Positions 36,877 through 49,489 of a stretch of 53,461 nucleotides of DNA are shown piece by piece. Location: positions 1 through 53,461 of the forward strand of contig DVNE01000046.1 in NCBI GenBank assembly GCA_018714625.1. The letters are read 5' to 3'. Source of the DNA: Candidatus Coproplasma excrementigallinarum (GTDB lineage: Bacteria > Bacillota > Clostridia > Christensenellales > Borkfalkiaceae). Both the position numbers and the translations under genes were made by a program. The notes beneath the pieces were generated by a model, which worked only from the letters and a program-made list of their open reading frames with translations, searched no databases and had not been told where the DNA came from. Positions within the stretch are counted from its first letter, which is position 1. Every line of letters starts with the position of its first letter.

Positions 36877-39800
36877 ATGAATTTACCTGTTCACAAGTAC
36901 GGCAAAACGGAAAGAAGAAAATTCGGCAAAATCAACGAAGTCATAGACATACCCGACCTCGTTGAAATTCAGAAGGCCAGCTACGCCTCTTTCATCAACG
37001 AAGGCATTTCCGAGGTGTTTGAGGACTTCTCGCCCATTACCGACTATTCCGACCATTACGAGCTCTACTTCCTCAACCACTGGTTCGACGAAAAGCCCAA
37101 GTATGACGAAAAGGAGTGCCGCAACCGCGATGCAACGTATGCGCTTCCCCTGCACGTCACCGTAAGGCTGGTCAACAAAGTAAAGGACGAGGTTATAGAC
37201 CAGCCCGTGTTCATGGGCGAATTCCCGCTCATGACGGATAGCGGCTCATTCATCATCAACGGCGCAGAGCGCGTTATAGTTTCGCAGCTCGTGCGTTCGC
37301 CCGGCGTTTACAATGCCTCCACGCGCGACAAGACGGGCAAGGAGATGTTCGGCACAACCGTAATCCCCAACCGCGGCGCATGGCTGGAATTCGAGCAGGA
37401 CGCCCAGGGCGTTCTGTGGGTACACGTAGACAGGAAGCGCAAGCTGTGCGCTACCGTCCTTCTGCGCGCCCTCGGCTTCGGTTCAGACAGAACCATTCTC
37501 GACCTCTTCGCCGACGACAAGATGATTGCCGACACCATAGAAAGGGATACCACCAAGTCTGAATCGGACGGCCTTATAGAGCTGTACCGCAGGCTGCGTC
37601 CCGGCGAAATTCCCACCGAGGCATCGGTGCGCCAGCACCTCAACAACCTCTTCTTCGACCCCAGAAGGTACGACGTGGTAAAGGTGGGCAGGTACAAGTT
37701 CAACAAAAAGCTCAACCTTGCTTACCGTCTTCCCGGCTGCAAGCTCGCAGACGACATCTTCAACCCTGAAACGGGCGAGCTTATGGCAAAGGCAGGCGAG
37801 GTCGTATCCGAAGAGCAGGCTTTCGCCATTCAGGACGCCGGCGTGAACGAGGTGTTCGTCCTCGTATCCGACCCCGAGCGCGGCGAAATAAGGCACAAGA
37901 TAATTGCCAACAACACGATAAACTTCAAGGCCGTAAGCGATAAAAATCCCAAGATGTTCGGGCTGCTGCCCACCATATACTATCCCAACTTCCGCTTTAT
38001 GAAGATGCTGGCCGAAGAGTGCCGCACCCAGACGGTGGAGGACGTTGCAGAAAAGTTCAAGGACGAAATCAACGCTATCTACTATTACAGGGAAGTGGAG
38101 GAGAGCGAGGACGAAAAGCCCGAGGAAAAGAAGAACAGGGAAAAGAGAAAGGATACCCGCGTAAAGTTCGTTGCCGCCTGCAAGGTATTCAATATGTTGC
38201 TCGGCTCGGACAAGACCGAACTGGACGACGACGAAAAGAAGGCCATAAAGCCCATCGTTGAAAAGCTCAACCACAAGCACATCACCGTGGACGACATAGT
38301 GGCCTCTATCTCCACGAACATCGACCTCCAGTACGGCATCGGCACGATAGACAACATCGACCACCTCGGCAACCGCCGCGTGCGTTCGGTGGGCGAGTTG
38401 CTTCAGAACCAGCTCCGCATAGGCATTGCAAGGCTTGAAAAGCTCATAAAGGAGCGTATGGCCACGCAGGACGCAATGGAAGTTACGCCCTCCGCGCTTG
38501 TAAACGTGCGCCCAGTATCCGCCGTAATCCGCGAATTCTTCGGTTCTTCACAGCTCTCGCAGTTCATGGACCAGACCAACCCCGCCGCAGAGCTCACCCA
38601 TAAGCGTAAGCTCTCCGCCCTCGGCCCCGGCGGCCTCAACCGCGACAGAGCGACGTTCGAAGTGCGCGACGTTCACCACTCGCACTACGGCAGAATGTGC
38701 CCCATAGAGACGCCCGAAGGCCAGAACATAGGCCTTATCTCCTCGCTTGCCACATTCGCAAAGGTAAACGAGTACGGCTTTATAATGAGCCCTTACCGCA
38801 AGGTTGTCAAGGACGAAAACGGTATTCCCACCGTCACCGACCACGTTGACTACCTCACCGCGGACGAAGAGGATAAATATATAGTAGCCCAGGCAAACGA
38901 GCCCCTCGACGAGCACAACCACTTTGTGAACAGCCACGTAGGCTGCCGCCATCAGGACCTCATTACGCAGTATCCTCCCGAAAAGATGGACTACATGGAC
39001 GTTTCGCCCAAGCAGCTCGTCTCGGTAGCTACGGCGCTTATACCTTTCCTTGAAAACGACGATACCAACCGTGCGCTCATGGGTTCAAACATGCAGCGCC
39101 AGGCCGTGCCCCTCATGAAGACGGAGTCGGCGATAGTTGCAACCGGTATCGAGGACGCCATCGCGCGCGATTCGGGCGTGCTTGTCACGGCAAAGAATGC
39201 GGGCGTTGCGGTAGGCGTTGCCTCTGACTGCATAAAGATAAAGACGGACAGCGGCTTTATCGACGAATACAAACTCAAGAAGTTCGAGCGCTCCAACCAG
39301 GGCACCTGCCTCAACCAGCGCCCCATAATCAACACGGGCGACAGGGTAGAGGCCGGCGAGATTATCGCCGACGGCCCCGCCACCAACAACGGCGAGCTTG
39401 CGCTCGGCAAGAACATACTCATAGGCTATATGGAGTGGGAGGGCTACAACTACGAGGACGCCATCCTCATCTCCGAAAAGATAGTCCAGGACGATGTGTT
39501 CACCTCCATTCATATCGAGGAGCACGAAACCGAGGCGCGCGATACCAAGCTCGGCGAAGAAGAGATTACGCGCGATATCCCCAACGTATCTGACGACGCC
39601 CTCAAAGACCTCGACGAAAACGGCATAATCCGTATCGGTGCAGAGGTGCAGACGGGCGACATCCTCGTCGGCAAAGTTACGCCCAAGGGCGAAACCGAGC
39701 TCACCCCCGAAGAGCGCCTTCTGCGCGCAATCTTCGGCGAAAAGGCAAGGGAAGTAAGGGATACCTCCCTCAAAGTGCCTCACGGCGAGGGCGGCATAGT

Positions 39801-40944
39801 AGTGGACGTAAAGGTGTTCACGCGTGAAAACAAGGACGAACTCGCCCCCGGCGTAAACAAGCTCGTCCGCGTATATATAGCCCAGAAGCGTAAGGTTCAG
39901 GTGGGCGACAAGATGGCCGGCCGCCACGGCAACAAGGGCGTTATTTCCCGCGTGCTTCCCCAGGCGGATATGCCCTTCCTTGCAGACGGCACTCCTCTTC
40001 AGATAGTGCTCAACCCCCTGGGCGTGCCTTCCCGAATGAACATCGGTCAGGTGCTCGAAGTGCATCTCGGCCTTGTCTGCAAACAGCTCGGCTGGAAGAT
40101 AGCCACCCCCGTATTCGACGGCGCAACCGAGCAGGATATAAAACAGCTGTTCGAAGAAAACAACATCCTCAACCCCGAGGGTGAAGTCGACGGCAAGATA
40201 CAGGTTTACGACGGCCGTACCGGCGAACCCTTCGAAAACAGGGTAACCGTCGGCGTGCAGTATATGATAAAGCTTATACACCTCGTAGACGATAAGATAC
40301 ACGCCCGTTCGATAGGTCCTTACAGCCTTGTAACGCAGCAGCCCCTCGGCGGTAAAGCGCAGTTCGGCGGCCAGCGTTTCGGCGAAATGGAAGTCTGGGC
40401 GCTCGAAGCCTACGGCGCGGCGCACATCCTTCAGGAAATCCTCACCGTCAAGTCGGACGATATTGTCGGCCGTGTAAAAACTTACGAATCAATCGTAAAG
40501 GGCAACAACATCTCCGAACCGGGTATTCCCGAAGCCTTCAAAGTGCTTTTAAAAGAGCTCCAGTCGCTCGCACTCGACGTCAAGGTGCTCACCGAAAACA
40601 ACGACGAACTCATTATCCGCGAGCTTGACGAGGACGACGAGGCCATTCCTACCGCCGCCGCACGCGACGCGGAGGAGCGCGACAAGCAGTCCCCCGTCGA
40701 GGAGTACGACATCTCCGGCGAGGACGAGGACGAAGACGAAGATTTCGAACTCGGCTCCATCTTCGAAACGGACGACGAGGACGATTTTGCCGGCAAAGAG
40801 CTGTTCTCCGGCGACGAGGACGACGACTTTGACGACGACGAACTCGGCGAAAAGTTCTCGCTCTTCGACGACAGCGATGACGAAGAGGACGGCAAGAAAG
40901 AGGACGGCAAAGACAAGAAAGAAGAAGGCAAGGACGAGGAGTAA
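36877..40944 (+). CDS. rpoB: RNA polymerase beta subunit
   Basis: Catalytic beta subunit of RNA polymerase. 1355 residues, longer than Bacillus RpoB (about 1190). The rifampicin pocket [20 protein letters not shown], then [16 protein letters not shown] has wild-type residues at the classical resistance positions (D, H and S retained), so sensitivity would be expected. The excess length is partly an acidic C-terminal extension. After the conserved core (ending near residue 1250) come about 105 residues dominated by Asp and Glu with some Lys, containing repeated ELG...F...DDED patterns. AAGGAG lies 13 bases before the ATG, a long spacing also seen at rpoC. rpoC follows 21 bases later. Confidence 0.98.
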   Translation: MNLPVHKYGKTERRKFGKINEVIDIPDLVEIQKASYASFINEGISEVFEDFSPITDYSDHYELYFLNHWFDEKPKYDEKECRNRDATYALPLHVTVRLVNKVKDEVIDQPVFMGEFPLMTDSGSFIINGAERVIVSQLVRSPGVYNASTRDKTGKEMFGTTVIPNRGAWLEFEQDAQGVLWVHVDRKRKLCATVLLRALGFGSDRTILDLFADDKMIADTIERDTTKSESDGLIELYRRLRPGEIPTEASVRQHLNNLFFDPRRYDVVKVGRYKFNKKLNLAYRLPGCKLADDIFNPETGELMAKAGEVVSEEQAFAIQDAGVNEVFVLVSDPERGEIRHKIIANNTINFKAVSDKNPKMFGLLPTIYYPNFRFMKMLAEECRTQTVEDVAEKFKDEINAIYYYREVEESEDEKPEEKKNREKRKDTRVKFVAACKVFNMLLGSDKTELDDDEKKAIKPIVEKLNHKHITVDDIVASISTNIDLQYGIGTIDNIDHLGNRRVRSVGELLQNQLRIGIARLEKLIKERMATQDAMEVTPSALVNVRPVSAVIREFFGSSQLSQFMDQTNPAAELTHKRKLSALGPGGLNRDRATFEVRDVHHSHYGRMCPIETPEGQNIGLISSLATFAKVNEYGFIMSPYRKVVKDENGIPTVTDHVDYLTADEEDKYIVAQANEPLDEHNHFVNSHVGCRHQDLITQYPPEKMDYMDVSPKQLVSVATALIPFLENDDTNRALMGSNMQRQAVPLMKTESAIVATGIEDAIARDSGVLVTAKNAGVAVGVASDCIKIKTDSGFIDEYKLKKFERSNQGTCLNQRPIINTGDRVEAGEIIADGPATNNGELALGKNILIGYMEWEGYNYEDAILISEKIVQDDVFTSIHIEEHETEARDTKLGEEEITRDIPNVSDDALKDLDENGIIRIGAEVQTGDILVGKVTPKGETELTPEERLLRAIFGEKAREVRDTSLKVPHGEGGIVVDVKVFTRENKDELAPGVNKLVRVYIAQKRKVQVGDKMAGRHGNKGVISRVLPQADMPFLADGTPLQIVLNPLGVPSRMNIGQVLEVHLGLVCKQLGWKIATPVFDGATEQDIKQLFEENNILNPEGEVDGKIQVYDGRTGEPFENRVTVGVQYMIKLIHLVDDKIHARSIGPYSLVTQQPLGGKAQFGGQRFGEMEVWALEAYGAAHILQEILTVKSDDIVGRVKTYESIVKGNNISEPGIPEAFKVLLKELQSLALDVKVLTENNDELIIRELDEDDEAIPTAAARDAEERDKQSPVEEYDISGEDEDEDEDFELGSIFETDDEDDFAGKELFSGDEDDDFDDDELGEKFSLFDDSDDEEDGKKEDGKDKKEEGKDEE

Positions 40945-40965
40945 CTGGGAGGTAGCAGGTACAAT

Positions 40966-44658
<3,693 letters not shown>

Positions 44659-44715
44659 AAGGCTGCCTCAACCCGCGTAAATGCGGGCACGTGCAGATGA
44701 AAACTCAATAAGCTT

Positions 44716-44758
44716 TAAAAAGAGCGAGCAGGGCATTTTGCCCTGCTCGCTCTTTAAT
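44716..44758 (+). terminator. Terminator of rpoBC
   Basis: 14-bp perfect stem: AGAGCGAGCAGGGC (44721-44734) with GCCCTGCTCGCTCT (44740-44753), then TTTAATT. Confidence 0.8.
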
Positions 44759-44821
44759 TGGCGCTTTAGCTTGAATAAACCCTCAGTTCTGGCTGGGTCG
44801 ATAAAAAACACTTCAGTAAAT

Positions 44822-44888
44822 AAAAACCTCCGTGTTAAAATAAGTGAAGGTTTGGCGACCGCGTCACTTAAAATAACTGGAGGTTTTT
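44822..44888. repeat. 67-base imperfect hairpin after rpoC
   Basis: AAAAACCTCC (44822-44831) pairs with GGAGGTTTTT (44879-44888). Inside, GTTA...AAGTGA pairs with TCACTT...TAAC around a G/C-containing loop. It could be a second terminator (the right arm ends in T5), a structured RNA or a MITE remnant. The rest of 44759-44962 shows nothing recognisable. Confidence 0.5.
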
Positions 44889-44962
44889 AACATTAAAGAT
44901 AAAATAAAGTATAGAGCATACCGCTTGCAAATGCGGGTCTATATAATCTTTGCGCCTGTTTA

Positions 44963-46138
44963 TCAGTATCGCCCGTGCTTGCGGCGGTACTTTACAAAGG
45001 CAAATGCAGCGATAAATCCGACTACAAAGAGGACCGCGCCTATCAGCAGGTCGGGGCCGAACCGCTCGCCCGCCGCCCAGCTGCGGTAGACTTCGTACAT
45101 TTCGGGATTAAAAAACATTGTAATCACCGAACCGACGGCAAGACCCGTCACAAGGTGCATAGCCTCGGTGCGCAGCTTTTTCAAAAGCAGCTCCAGAAGC
45201 TTGGCAAAACAGAGTATTCCTGCCACAAATCCTGCAATCAGGCAGGCATATACGGCAAAAATTTCTGGGTTTTGCTGCCAGTAAGCAATGCTTACCGACT
45301 GCACGAGCGGCACGTAGTGTCCCGTGGTCATAAGCAGCGCGGTTGCGCTTAACCCCGGTATAAGCTGTGTCGCTGCCACGGCAAAGCCGAGCAGCAGATA
45401 TATAATGTATTCATACGCCGCAGGCTGTTCAAGGCTGACTTTGCCGCCAGCAAAGACGGCCGCCAGCGAAAGCGCTATGGGAATTGCTGCGCCGAGTATG
45501 ACAAGCGCTATGCACAGCGGAGTGTGTTTTTTGTGTTTGATTTCGTCGGTAACAGAGGGCAGTGCGCCAAGCATAAGCCCCGCAAAAAGGGCGACTACTG
45601 CAAACATCATAACTTCAAGCAGCAGTTTAACGCCAAAAAAGCCCACAATAAGCCCGACCGCCGCGCCTATTGCAATCGGCAACAGAAAAAGAATGCACCG
45701 CTTGAAGTCGCTGAATATATGCCCTATGGCATACAAAAGCTTTTCGTACAGGCCAAGTATAATGGCGGCTACAGAACCGCTCACCCCCGGCACAATCACT
45801 GCAAGGCCGATGAACGCGCCCAGCGCGCCGCCTTTTGCGACCTGGCGCATACCGTCATATTTCAGATTTATGGATGTATCGGTGTCGTGCCGTGTGTCGT
45901 TTATAGGTTCGGCCACGGCAACCTGAGCGGCAGCGCATTCACTGTCTGCATTTTCCGCCTCGGCTTTTTTGCTGGCGTTTTCGTTGTTTGCGCTTTCCGC
46001 CTCGGACGGATTGGTTGCAGCGCATTCGCTGTCAGTCTTTAACGCTTCGGTTTTGTGTTTGGCGCAATCGCCTGGCTGCTCGTCAGAGATATTGTCTGCC
46101 GTATTTGTGTTTTTATTTGTTTTGCTCTCTGCACTCAT
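44963..46138 (-). CDS. DUF368 membrane protein, PopT-like undecaprenyl-phosphate translocase
   Basis: From the ATG at 46138 it has 391 residues. I prefer this start (MSAESKTNKNT, with GGTGAT upstream) over the frame's first ATG at 46237. The first 85 residues are a hydrophilic Ala/Glu/Asn/Lys region with DSECAA repeated twice. Then come eight to ten hydrophobic segments with the DUF368 hallmark PGVSGS near the first and a degenerate second copy, PGLSAT. DUF368 proteins such as PopT recycle undecaprenyl phosphate across the membrane for cell-wall synthesis, a role known from other bacteria and inferred here. It is convergent with rpoC and divergent from the B12 operon. Confidence 0.9.
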   Translation of the reverse strand: MSAESKTNKNTNTADNISDEQPGDCAKHKTEALKTDSECAATNPSEAESANNENASKKAEAENADSECAAAQVAVAEPINDTRHDTDTSINLKYDGMRQVAKGGALGAFIGLAVIVPGVSGSVAAIILGLYEKLLYAIGHIFSDFKRCILFLLPIAIGAAVGLIVGFFGVKLLLEVMMFAVVALFAGLMLGALPSVTDEIKHKKHTPLCIALVILGAAIPIALSLAAVFAGGKVSLEQPAAYEYIIYLLLGFAVAATQLIPGLSATALLMTTGHYVPLVQSVSIAYWQQNPEIFAVYACLIAGFVAGILCFAKLLELLLKKLRTEAMHLVTGLAVGSVITMFFNPEMYEVYRSWAAGERFGPDLLIGAVLFVVGFIAAFAFVKYRRKHGRY

Positions 46139-46452
46139 TAAATCACCAAAAATTCCGCTCGTTCTCGCTAAAATGCGCTTATGCAAAAGTGCGCATATCA
46201 GCGTATGTATCGTCAACCGACAACAAAATTTTATCATAAGGGGACTATAAAGTCAATAAACCCTCTGCTAATAATTTTACGCACGCGAGGGGTGGCTTAT
46301 TCTGAAAAGGCGGCAACAATTTTATTTGCGTCTGTCAGCATGAAAGGCGCCCGCGTTGTGTGCTTGGGCTGATTAGAGTGAATTGTCGATTTATAAGCCG
46401 TATGCAAAAGTTTAAGCGGAAAAGGCGAGGAAAGGGCTCTTGTAAATTTTAG

Positions 46453-46481
46453 TTGACAATTTATGTAAAAACCTATAAAAT
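46453..46481 (+). promoter_or_regulatory. Promoter of the cobalamin riboswitch operon
   Basis: TTGACA at 46453-46458, a 17-base spacer, TAAAAT at 46476-46481. Transcription should begin near 46488, immediately before the riboswitch. The interval 46139-46452 upstream shows no gene. Confidence 0.75.
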
Positions 46482-46489
46482 AATTAAAA

Positions 46490-46730
46490 ACCTGAGTGCG
46501 GAAAGGTACGCCCTGAAAATGATAGGGGCGTTTAAAAGGGAAGTCAGGGCCAGTTGCCTCGCAGCCCCCGCTGCCGTTCCGGTGGTGCCGCCCTTCACTG
46601 CTTTTGCGGGAAGGAGGGAGGCGTTATATGCCGCCGAGGCTGTTTCAGATAATTTTTGTCTGCAACAGTTTGCAGGTAAAGTAGTCTCTGCTTTGCCGCT
46701 TCAAGCCGGAAGACCTGCCGCCGCACAAAT
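46490..46730 (+). ncRNA. Cobalamin riboswitch
   Basis: The conserved core is readable in order: AAAAGGGAA (about 46534), GCAGCCCCCGC (46561-46571), CACTG (46596-46600), TGCGGGAAGG (about 46605) and the 3' GCCGGAAGACCTGCC (about 46705-46719). The closing stem P1 is GTGCGG (46496-46501) with CCGCAC (46721-46726). These are the hallmark cobalamin-box elements. It lies between a near-consensus promoter and an intrinsic terminator, upstream of a DUF4430 lipoprotein and an ECF S component, consistent with B12-dependent shut-off. A 134-codon frame through this segment is not a gene: its TTG start is the -35 box. Confidence 0.88.
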
Positions 46731-46823
46731 CTGTTTTGCTTTCCGAGGGGATGCGGAAGGGCGGAACTTTGTACCCGCAGGCGCTCTGTATATTTTTGGT
46801 GCGCCGTTCGGGCTGTTTTTGTT

Positions 46824-46858
46824 GCGCTTTTCCATTTGGGAAGGCGCTATTTTTTGAT
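46824..46858 (+). terminator. Riboswitch expression-platform terminator
   Basis: 10-bp stem (46824-46833 with 46838-46847, two G-U pairs) and ATTT loop, followed by TATTTTTTGATTTT. It lies 95 bases after the aptamer and 145 before the first gene, suggesting transcriptional control. Confidence 0.75.
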
Positions 46859-47001
46859 TTTGTGCAGCAATTATTACACGGCACAATTTTTGAATTTAAT
46901 AATTTTATTGTCAATTTTATTATAATTTGCAAATATATATTTGCATTCTTCTTATAATTTTGTAAACTTATATTGTTATTTTATATCAAAAGGAGACTTT
47001 T

Positions 47002-47454
47002 ATGAAAAAATTAATCTTTGCGGCGTTGGCTTCGGCGGCCGCCTGCCTGTGCGTTGCCTTTGCAGCTTGCACGGAAACAGCACCCAGTGGTATTGAATAT
47101 ACCGTGGAAGTAAGCAACAACATCATTGTTGCGTTCGTTGCTCCCCAGTCTGTGGACGAGAAAAATCTTTCTGTAAAGGATTATTTTGACGGTCTGGTTG
47201 AAGCGGGTAAGCTCACATACGAAATATCTGACGGGATGGTTGAAAGTATCAACGGCCAGAGCAATTCCGCGGCCACCATGTCCTACTGGATGTTCTATTC
47301 TGACCTCGGCGAACTTGACGGAGTAGCCTATACCGACCCTTCATATACCTATGACTACAACGGAAAGGAACTTGGCAGCTGTAATTTTGGCTTGGAGCTT
47401 ATGCCCGTGGTTGGCGGGTATACATATGTGGCGGTGTTTGATAGTCTTGCCTGA
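47002..47454 (+). CDS. DUF4430 lipoprotein, candidate cobalamin-binding protein
   Basis: 150 residues. A signal sequence ends at a lipobox with C23 (FAAC), so the mature protein is lipid-anchored outside. The rest matches the DUF4430 pattern, including LSVKDYFDGLVEAGKLTYEI and ATMSYWMFYSDLGELDGVAY. DUF4430 is related to the beta domain of human intrinsic factor and transcobalamin, which contacts vitamin B12. Behind a cobalamin riboswitch and next to an ECF S component, it is best read as a surface B12 capture protein, an inference. AAAAGGAGA precedes the ATG. Confidence 0.85.
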   Translation: MKKLIFAALASAAACLCVAFAACTETAPSGIEYTVEVSNNIIVAFVAPQSVDEKNLSVKDYFDGLVEAGKLTYEISDGMVESINGQSNSAATMSYWMFYSDLGELDGVAYTDPSYTYDYNGKELGSCNFGLELMPVVGGYTYVAVFDSLA

Positions 47455-47478
47455 TGATGCCGTAGTTCGGAGGCGCGT

Positions 47479-48258
47479 GTGAAACGGTTGAGTGACGGGC
47501 GGACTTTGTCCCCCGCAAGGGAAATTGCCGCCGTGGCGGTTATGACGGCGCTGCTTATTGGCGGTCAGCTTGCAATGAGCGCCTTGGTAGGGGTGGAGGT
47601 GGTAACGGTGTTGCTACTCTGTTTTTCGTGGGCGTTCGGTCCGCGTGCTGGTGCGCTTGCCGCCGTTGCTTTTTCTCTTTTGCGCTGTTTTATATGGGGA
47701 TTCTATCCGTCGGCGATAGTCCTATACATAATATATTATCCGCTCTTTGCCCTCACGTTCGGGGCTTTGGGCAGAGCGCCCCAAGGCGTGTTCAAAAAGT
47801 TTCCCGTTTGGGCGGCTGTGCTTACAGATGTGCTGATTGCGGCCATAGCCTGCGGGGCAGCTGTCTGTGCCGCTACCGATGTGCTCAAAATTTCCAGACT
47901 TGCCGTTGTTATGGTAAAAACGCTGCTCTGGGTAGTTTTTGCGCTTTGTTGCGCGCTTTTTGCATTCTTCAACACGCTTATTGTATTGCAGCGACTGGGC
48001 AGACTTAAAAGAGAGAACACTTTAAAAGTGGCAGTGCTTACGGCGCTTGCAACACTTTTTACTATATGTTTTACGCTGCTCGACGATGTGATTACCCCTC
48101 TTTTTATGGGTTGGGGACTTTTTTCTGCCAGCTCTGCGGCGTACTTTTATTCAAATTTCATTGCGCTTGCACCGCAGACAGTATGCACAATTGTAACCGT
48201 TTCAGTGATGTTTCTGCCGCTTTCGGCAATATTTTTAAAGGCGGCAAAACGAACGTGA
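47479..48258 (+). CDS. ECF transporter S component, probably for cobalamin
   Basis: 259 residues with six to seven hydrophobic segments and the general ECF S-component organisation; FSWAFGPRAGALAAVAFSLL is typical of the family's early membrane region. S components bind the vitamin and use a shared EcfA-EcfA'-EcfT module encoded elsewhere. No energising genes are in the window. The cobalamin riboswitch and DUF4430 partner make B12 the most likely substrate (CbrT-like). The start is GTG at 47479, supported by GGAGG five bases upstream, 24 bases after the lipoprotein gene. It ends the operon; no clear terminator follows. Confidence 0.83.
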   Translation: MKRLSDGRTLSPAREIAAVAVMTALLIGGQLAMSALVGVEVVTVLLLCFSWAFGPRAGALAAVAFSLLRCFIWGFYPSAIVLYIIYYPLFALTFGALGRAPQGVFKKFPVWAAVLTDVLIAAIACGAAVCAATDVLKISRLAVVMVKTLLWVVFALCCALFAFFNTLIVLQRLGRLKRENTLKVAVLTALATLFTICFTLLDDVITPLFMGWGLFSASSAAYFYSNFIALAPQTVCTIVTVSVMFLPLSAIFLKAAKRT

Positions 48259-48267
48259 TTTTGTTTA

Positions 48268-48375
48268 AAAATTACGTTAATCGCGGCATATGTGCGGGTG
48301 AATTGCTAAAAATTATATAATAAAATAGTCTGGCCATATATGCCGTTAAATTGCGTTAATCGCGGCATATGTGGC
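48268..48375. repeat. Palindrome-family copies in a 26-bp near-perfect direct repeat
   Basis: A 26-base unit ending CGGCATATGTG occurs at 48268-48293 and 48348-48373 with one difference. Between them, GGCCATATATGCCG (about 48332) is a further palindrome copy. It lies just after the ECF gene. Confidence 0.6.
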
Positions 48376-48483
48376 CTTGTTTTTATGTTGAGGTATGCTG
48401 TAAGTTTAATCCGCACGTAAACCGTTCGCTCCCGCTCACGCCTCCCGCCATCAACTCATGTTATATTTTCTGACACATAACAC

Positions 48484-48518
48484 AAAAAGGGCGACAGCTT
48501 AAGCTATCGCCCTTTTTT
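48484..48518. terminator. Terminator next to the duplicated tRNA 3' end
   Basis: Stem 48484-48500 with 48501-48518, one G-T mismatch, T-runs on both strands. It is adjacent to the extra copy of the tRNA-Leu 3' end and may be the displaced original tRNA terminator. Confidence 0.75.
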
Positions 48519-48519
48519 G

Positions 48520-48540
48520 TGGTGCGGATAACAGGAGTTG
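48520..48540 (-). repeat. Extra copy of the tRNA-Leu 3' end (att-like direct repeat)
   Basis: 21 bases identical to 48819-48839, covering the CCA end, discriminator, acceptor 3' strand and part of the T-arm of tRNA-Leu. A related inverted partial copy lies at 48754-48773. The 5' three-quarters of the tRNA is missing here. Confidence 0.8.
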
Positions 48541-48780
48541 CCGCTTGAGCGCGGCGCACGGAAAACAGCAGGTGTCTGCTGTTTTGTCGTCGGTAGAGCC
48601 CTCCGACCATCACAACCTTCGGTTGTTCGCCTCTCGCAAGGCGCAGGGAGGGCGCCTTGCTCGGTCACCGTTCGCGCGGCAGATATGCGCTCACTCATCT
48701 CGTGCAGAAAAACAACGGGTGTCCGTTGTTTTAAGAACTCTGCACTCGTCCCACAACTCCCATATAATCCGCAAGAAACC
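48541..48780. other. Structured non-coding insert between the two tRNA 3' ends
   Basis: Two matching hairpins with GTGT loops lie at 48562-48585 and 48709-48732; the second is closed by GTGCAGA/TCTGCAC (48702-48708, 48739-48745). Other stems include ACAACC-TTC-GGTTGT near 48618. Frames through here are low-quality read-through and are not accepted. It may be a small mobile element or a remnant. Confidence 0.5.
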
Positions 48781-48819
48781 AAAAGAGATGGGGTGCTTTT
48801 TAAGCACCCCATCTCTTTT
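48781..48819 (-). terminator. Terminator of tRNA-Leu
   Basis: 18-bp perfect stem: 48781-48798 with 48802-48819, TTT loop, immediately after the tRNA 3' end on minus. Confidence 0.8.
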
Positions 48820-48901
48820 GGTGCGGATAACAGGAGTTGAACCTGCACGGGTATCCACAGGATTCTAAGTCCTGCGCGTCTGCCAATTCCGCCATATCCG
48901 C
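48819..48901 (-). tRNA. tRNA-Leu (anticodon UAG), CCA encoded
   Basis: On minus it starts GCGGATATGGCGGAATTGG. The acceptor stem is GCGGATA with TATCCGC, the anticodon stem is CAGGA/TCCTG, and the loop CTTAGAA places the anticodon UAG at 48865-48867. A long class II variable arm and T-arm GTTCAAC follow. The 3' CCA is encoded. It reads CUA codons. The 588 bases upstream (48902-49489) are AT-rich and hold the promoter region of the next gene but no further gene. Confidence 0.95.
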
Positions 48902-49387
48902 ATTTTAAATTTATATTACCGTCTCGTACTTGCGTCCGTACAGCTTTATATACGCTGAACAGTTTAGTATATATTATATGGCTTATTCCGCCATAACTCT
49001 TCAACTTATTTTATAATTTAAGCGTAAAAATGTCAACATAAATCAATGTAAAGTTGCCGCTTTAAGAATGGCAGGCGCCAAAAATATGCTGTTTTGCGTT
49101 GTCTTGTTTTCTTACGGGTTGTATTTTTAGGATATGTATTGTGTCGCAAAAACTTTTATGTCCTAAATTGTCCTGGCCGATAAATTAAGATTTTTATTGA
49201 ATACTTATAGTCTGTAAATAGCATTTTTATAACTTTATACTATTAATGCACACATCACTGTTTATGATATAAGAGCTGTTTTACGCTAAGATTTGTGTAT
49301 TTTAAGTAAAGTAAGACTTGTCTTGACAAAAAATTAAAAAAATTGTAAATTTTATGCAAATTTAATGAAATTTTATTCTGAAATTGC

Positions 49388-49416
49388 TTGTAATGTATAA
49401 TATGCAATGCTATAAT
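49388..49416 (+). promoter_or_regulatory. Predicted promoter of the Cys-module lipoprotein gene
   Basis: TTGTAA at 49388-49393, 17 bases, TATAAT at 49411-49416, giving a leader of about 65 nt. A second candidate, TTGACA at 49323-49328 with TAAATT 17 bases later, lies upstream. Confidence 0.55.
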
Positions 49417-49489
49417 TATTAGGTATTTAACCGTAACTGAAAAAAACGGCATTTACACACGAAAAATTTCACAAAGGAAAGGGCGATAT

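Noticed and set aside
39085-40425. 446-codon frame antisense to rpoB, and similar long antisense frames over rpoC and the surface protein
   Set aside because: They mirror the codon bias of the real genes and show no family features.
46453-46857. 134-codon plus-strand frame
   Set aside because: Its TTG start is the -35 box and it runs through the cobalamin riboswitch and its terminator stem.
48504-49004. 166-codon minus-strand frame
   Set aside because: It reads through tRNA-Leu and its terminator; the protein is a translation of structured RNA genes.
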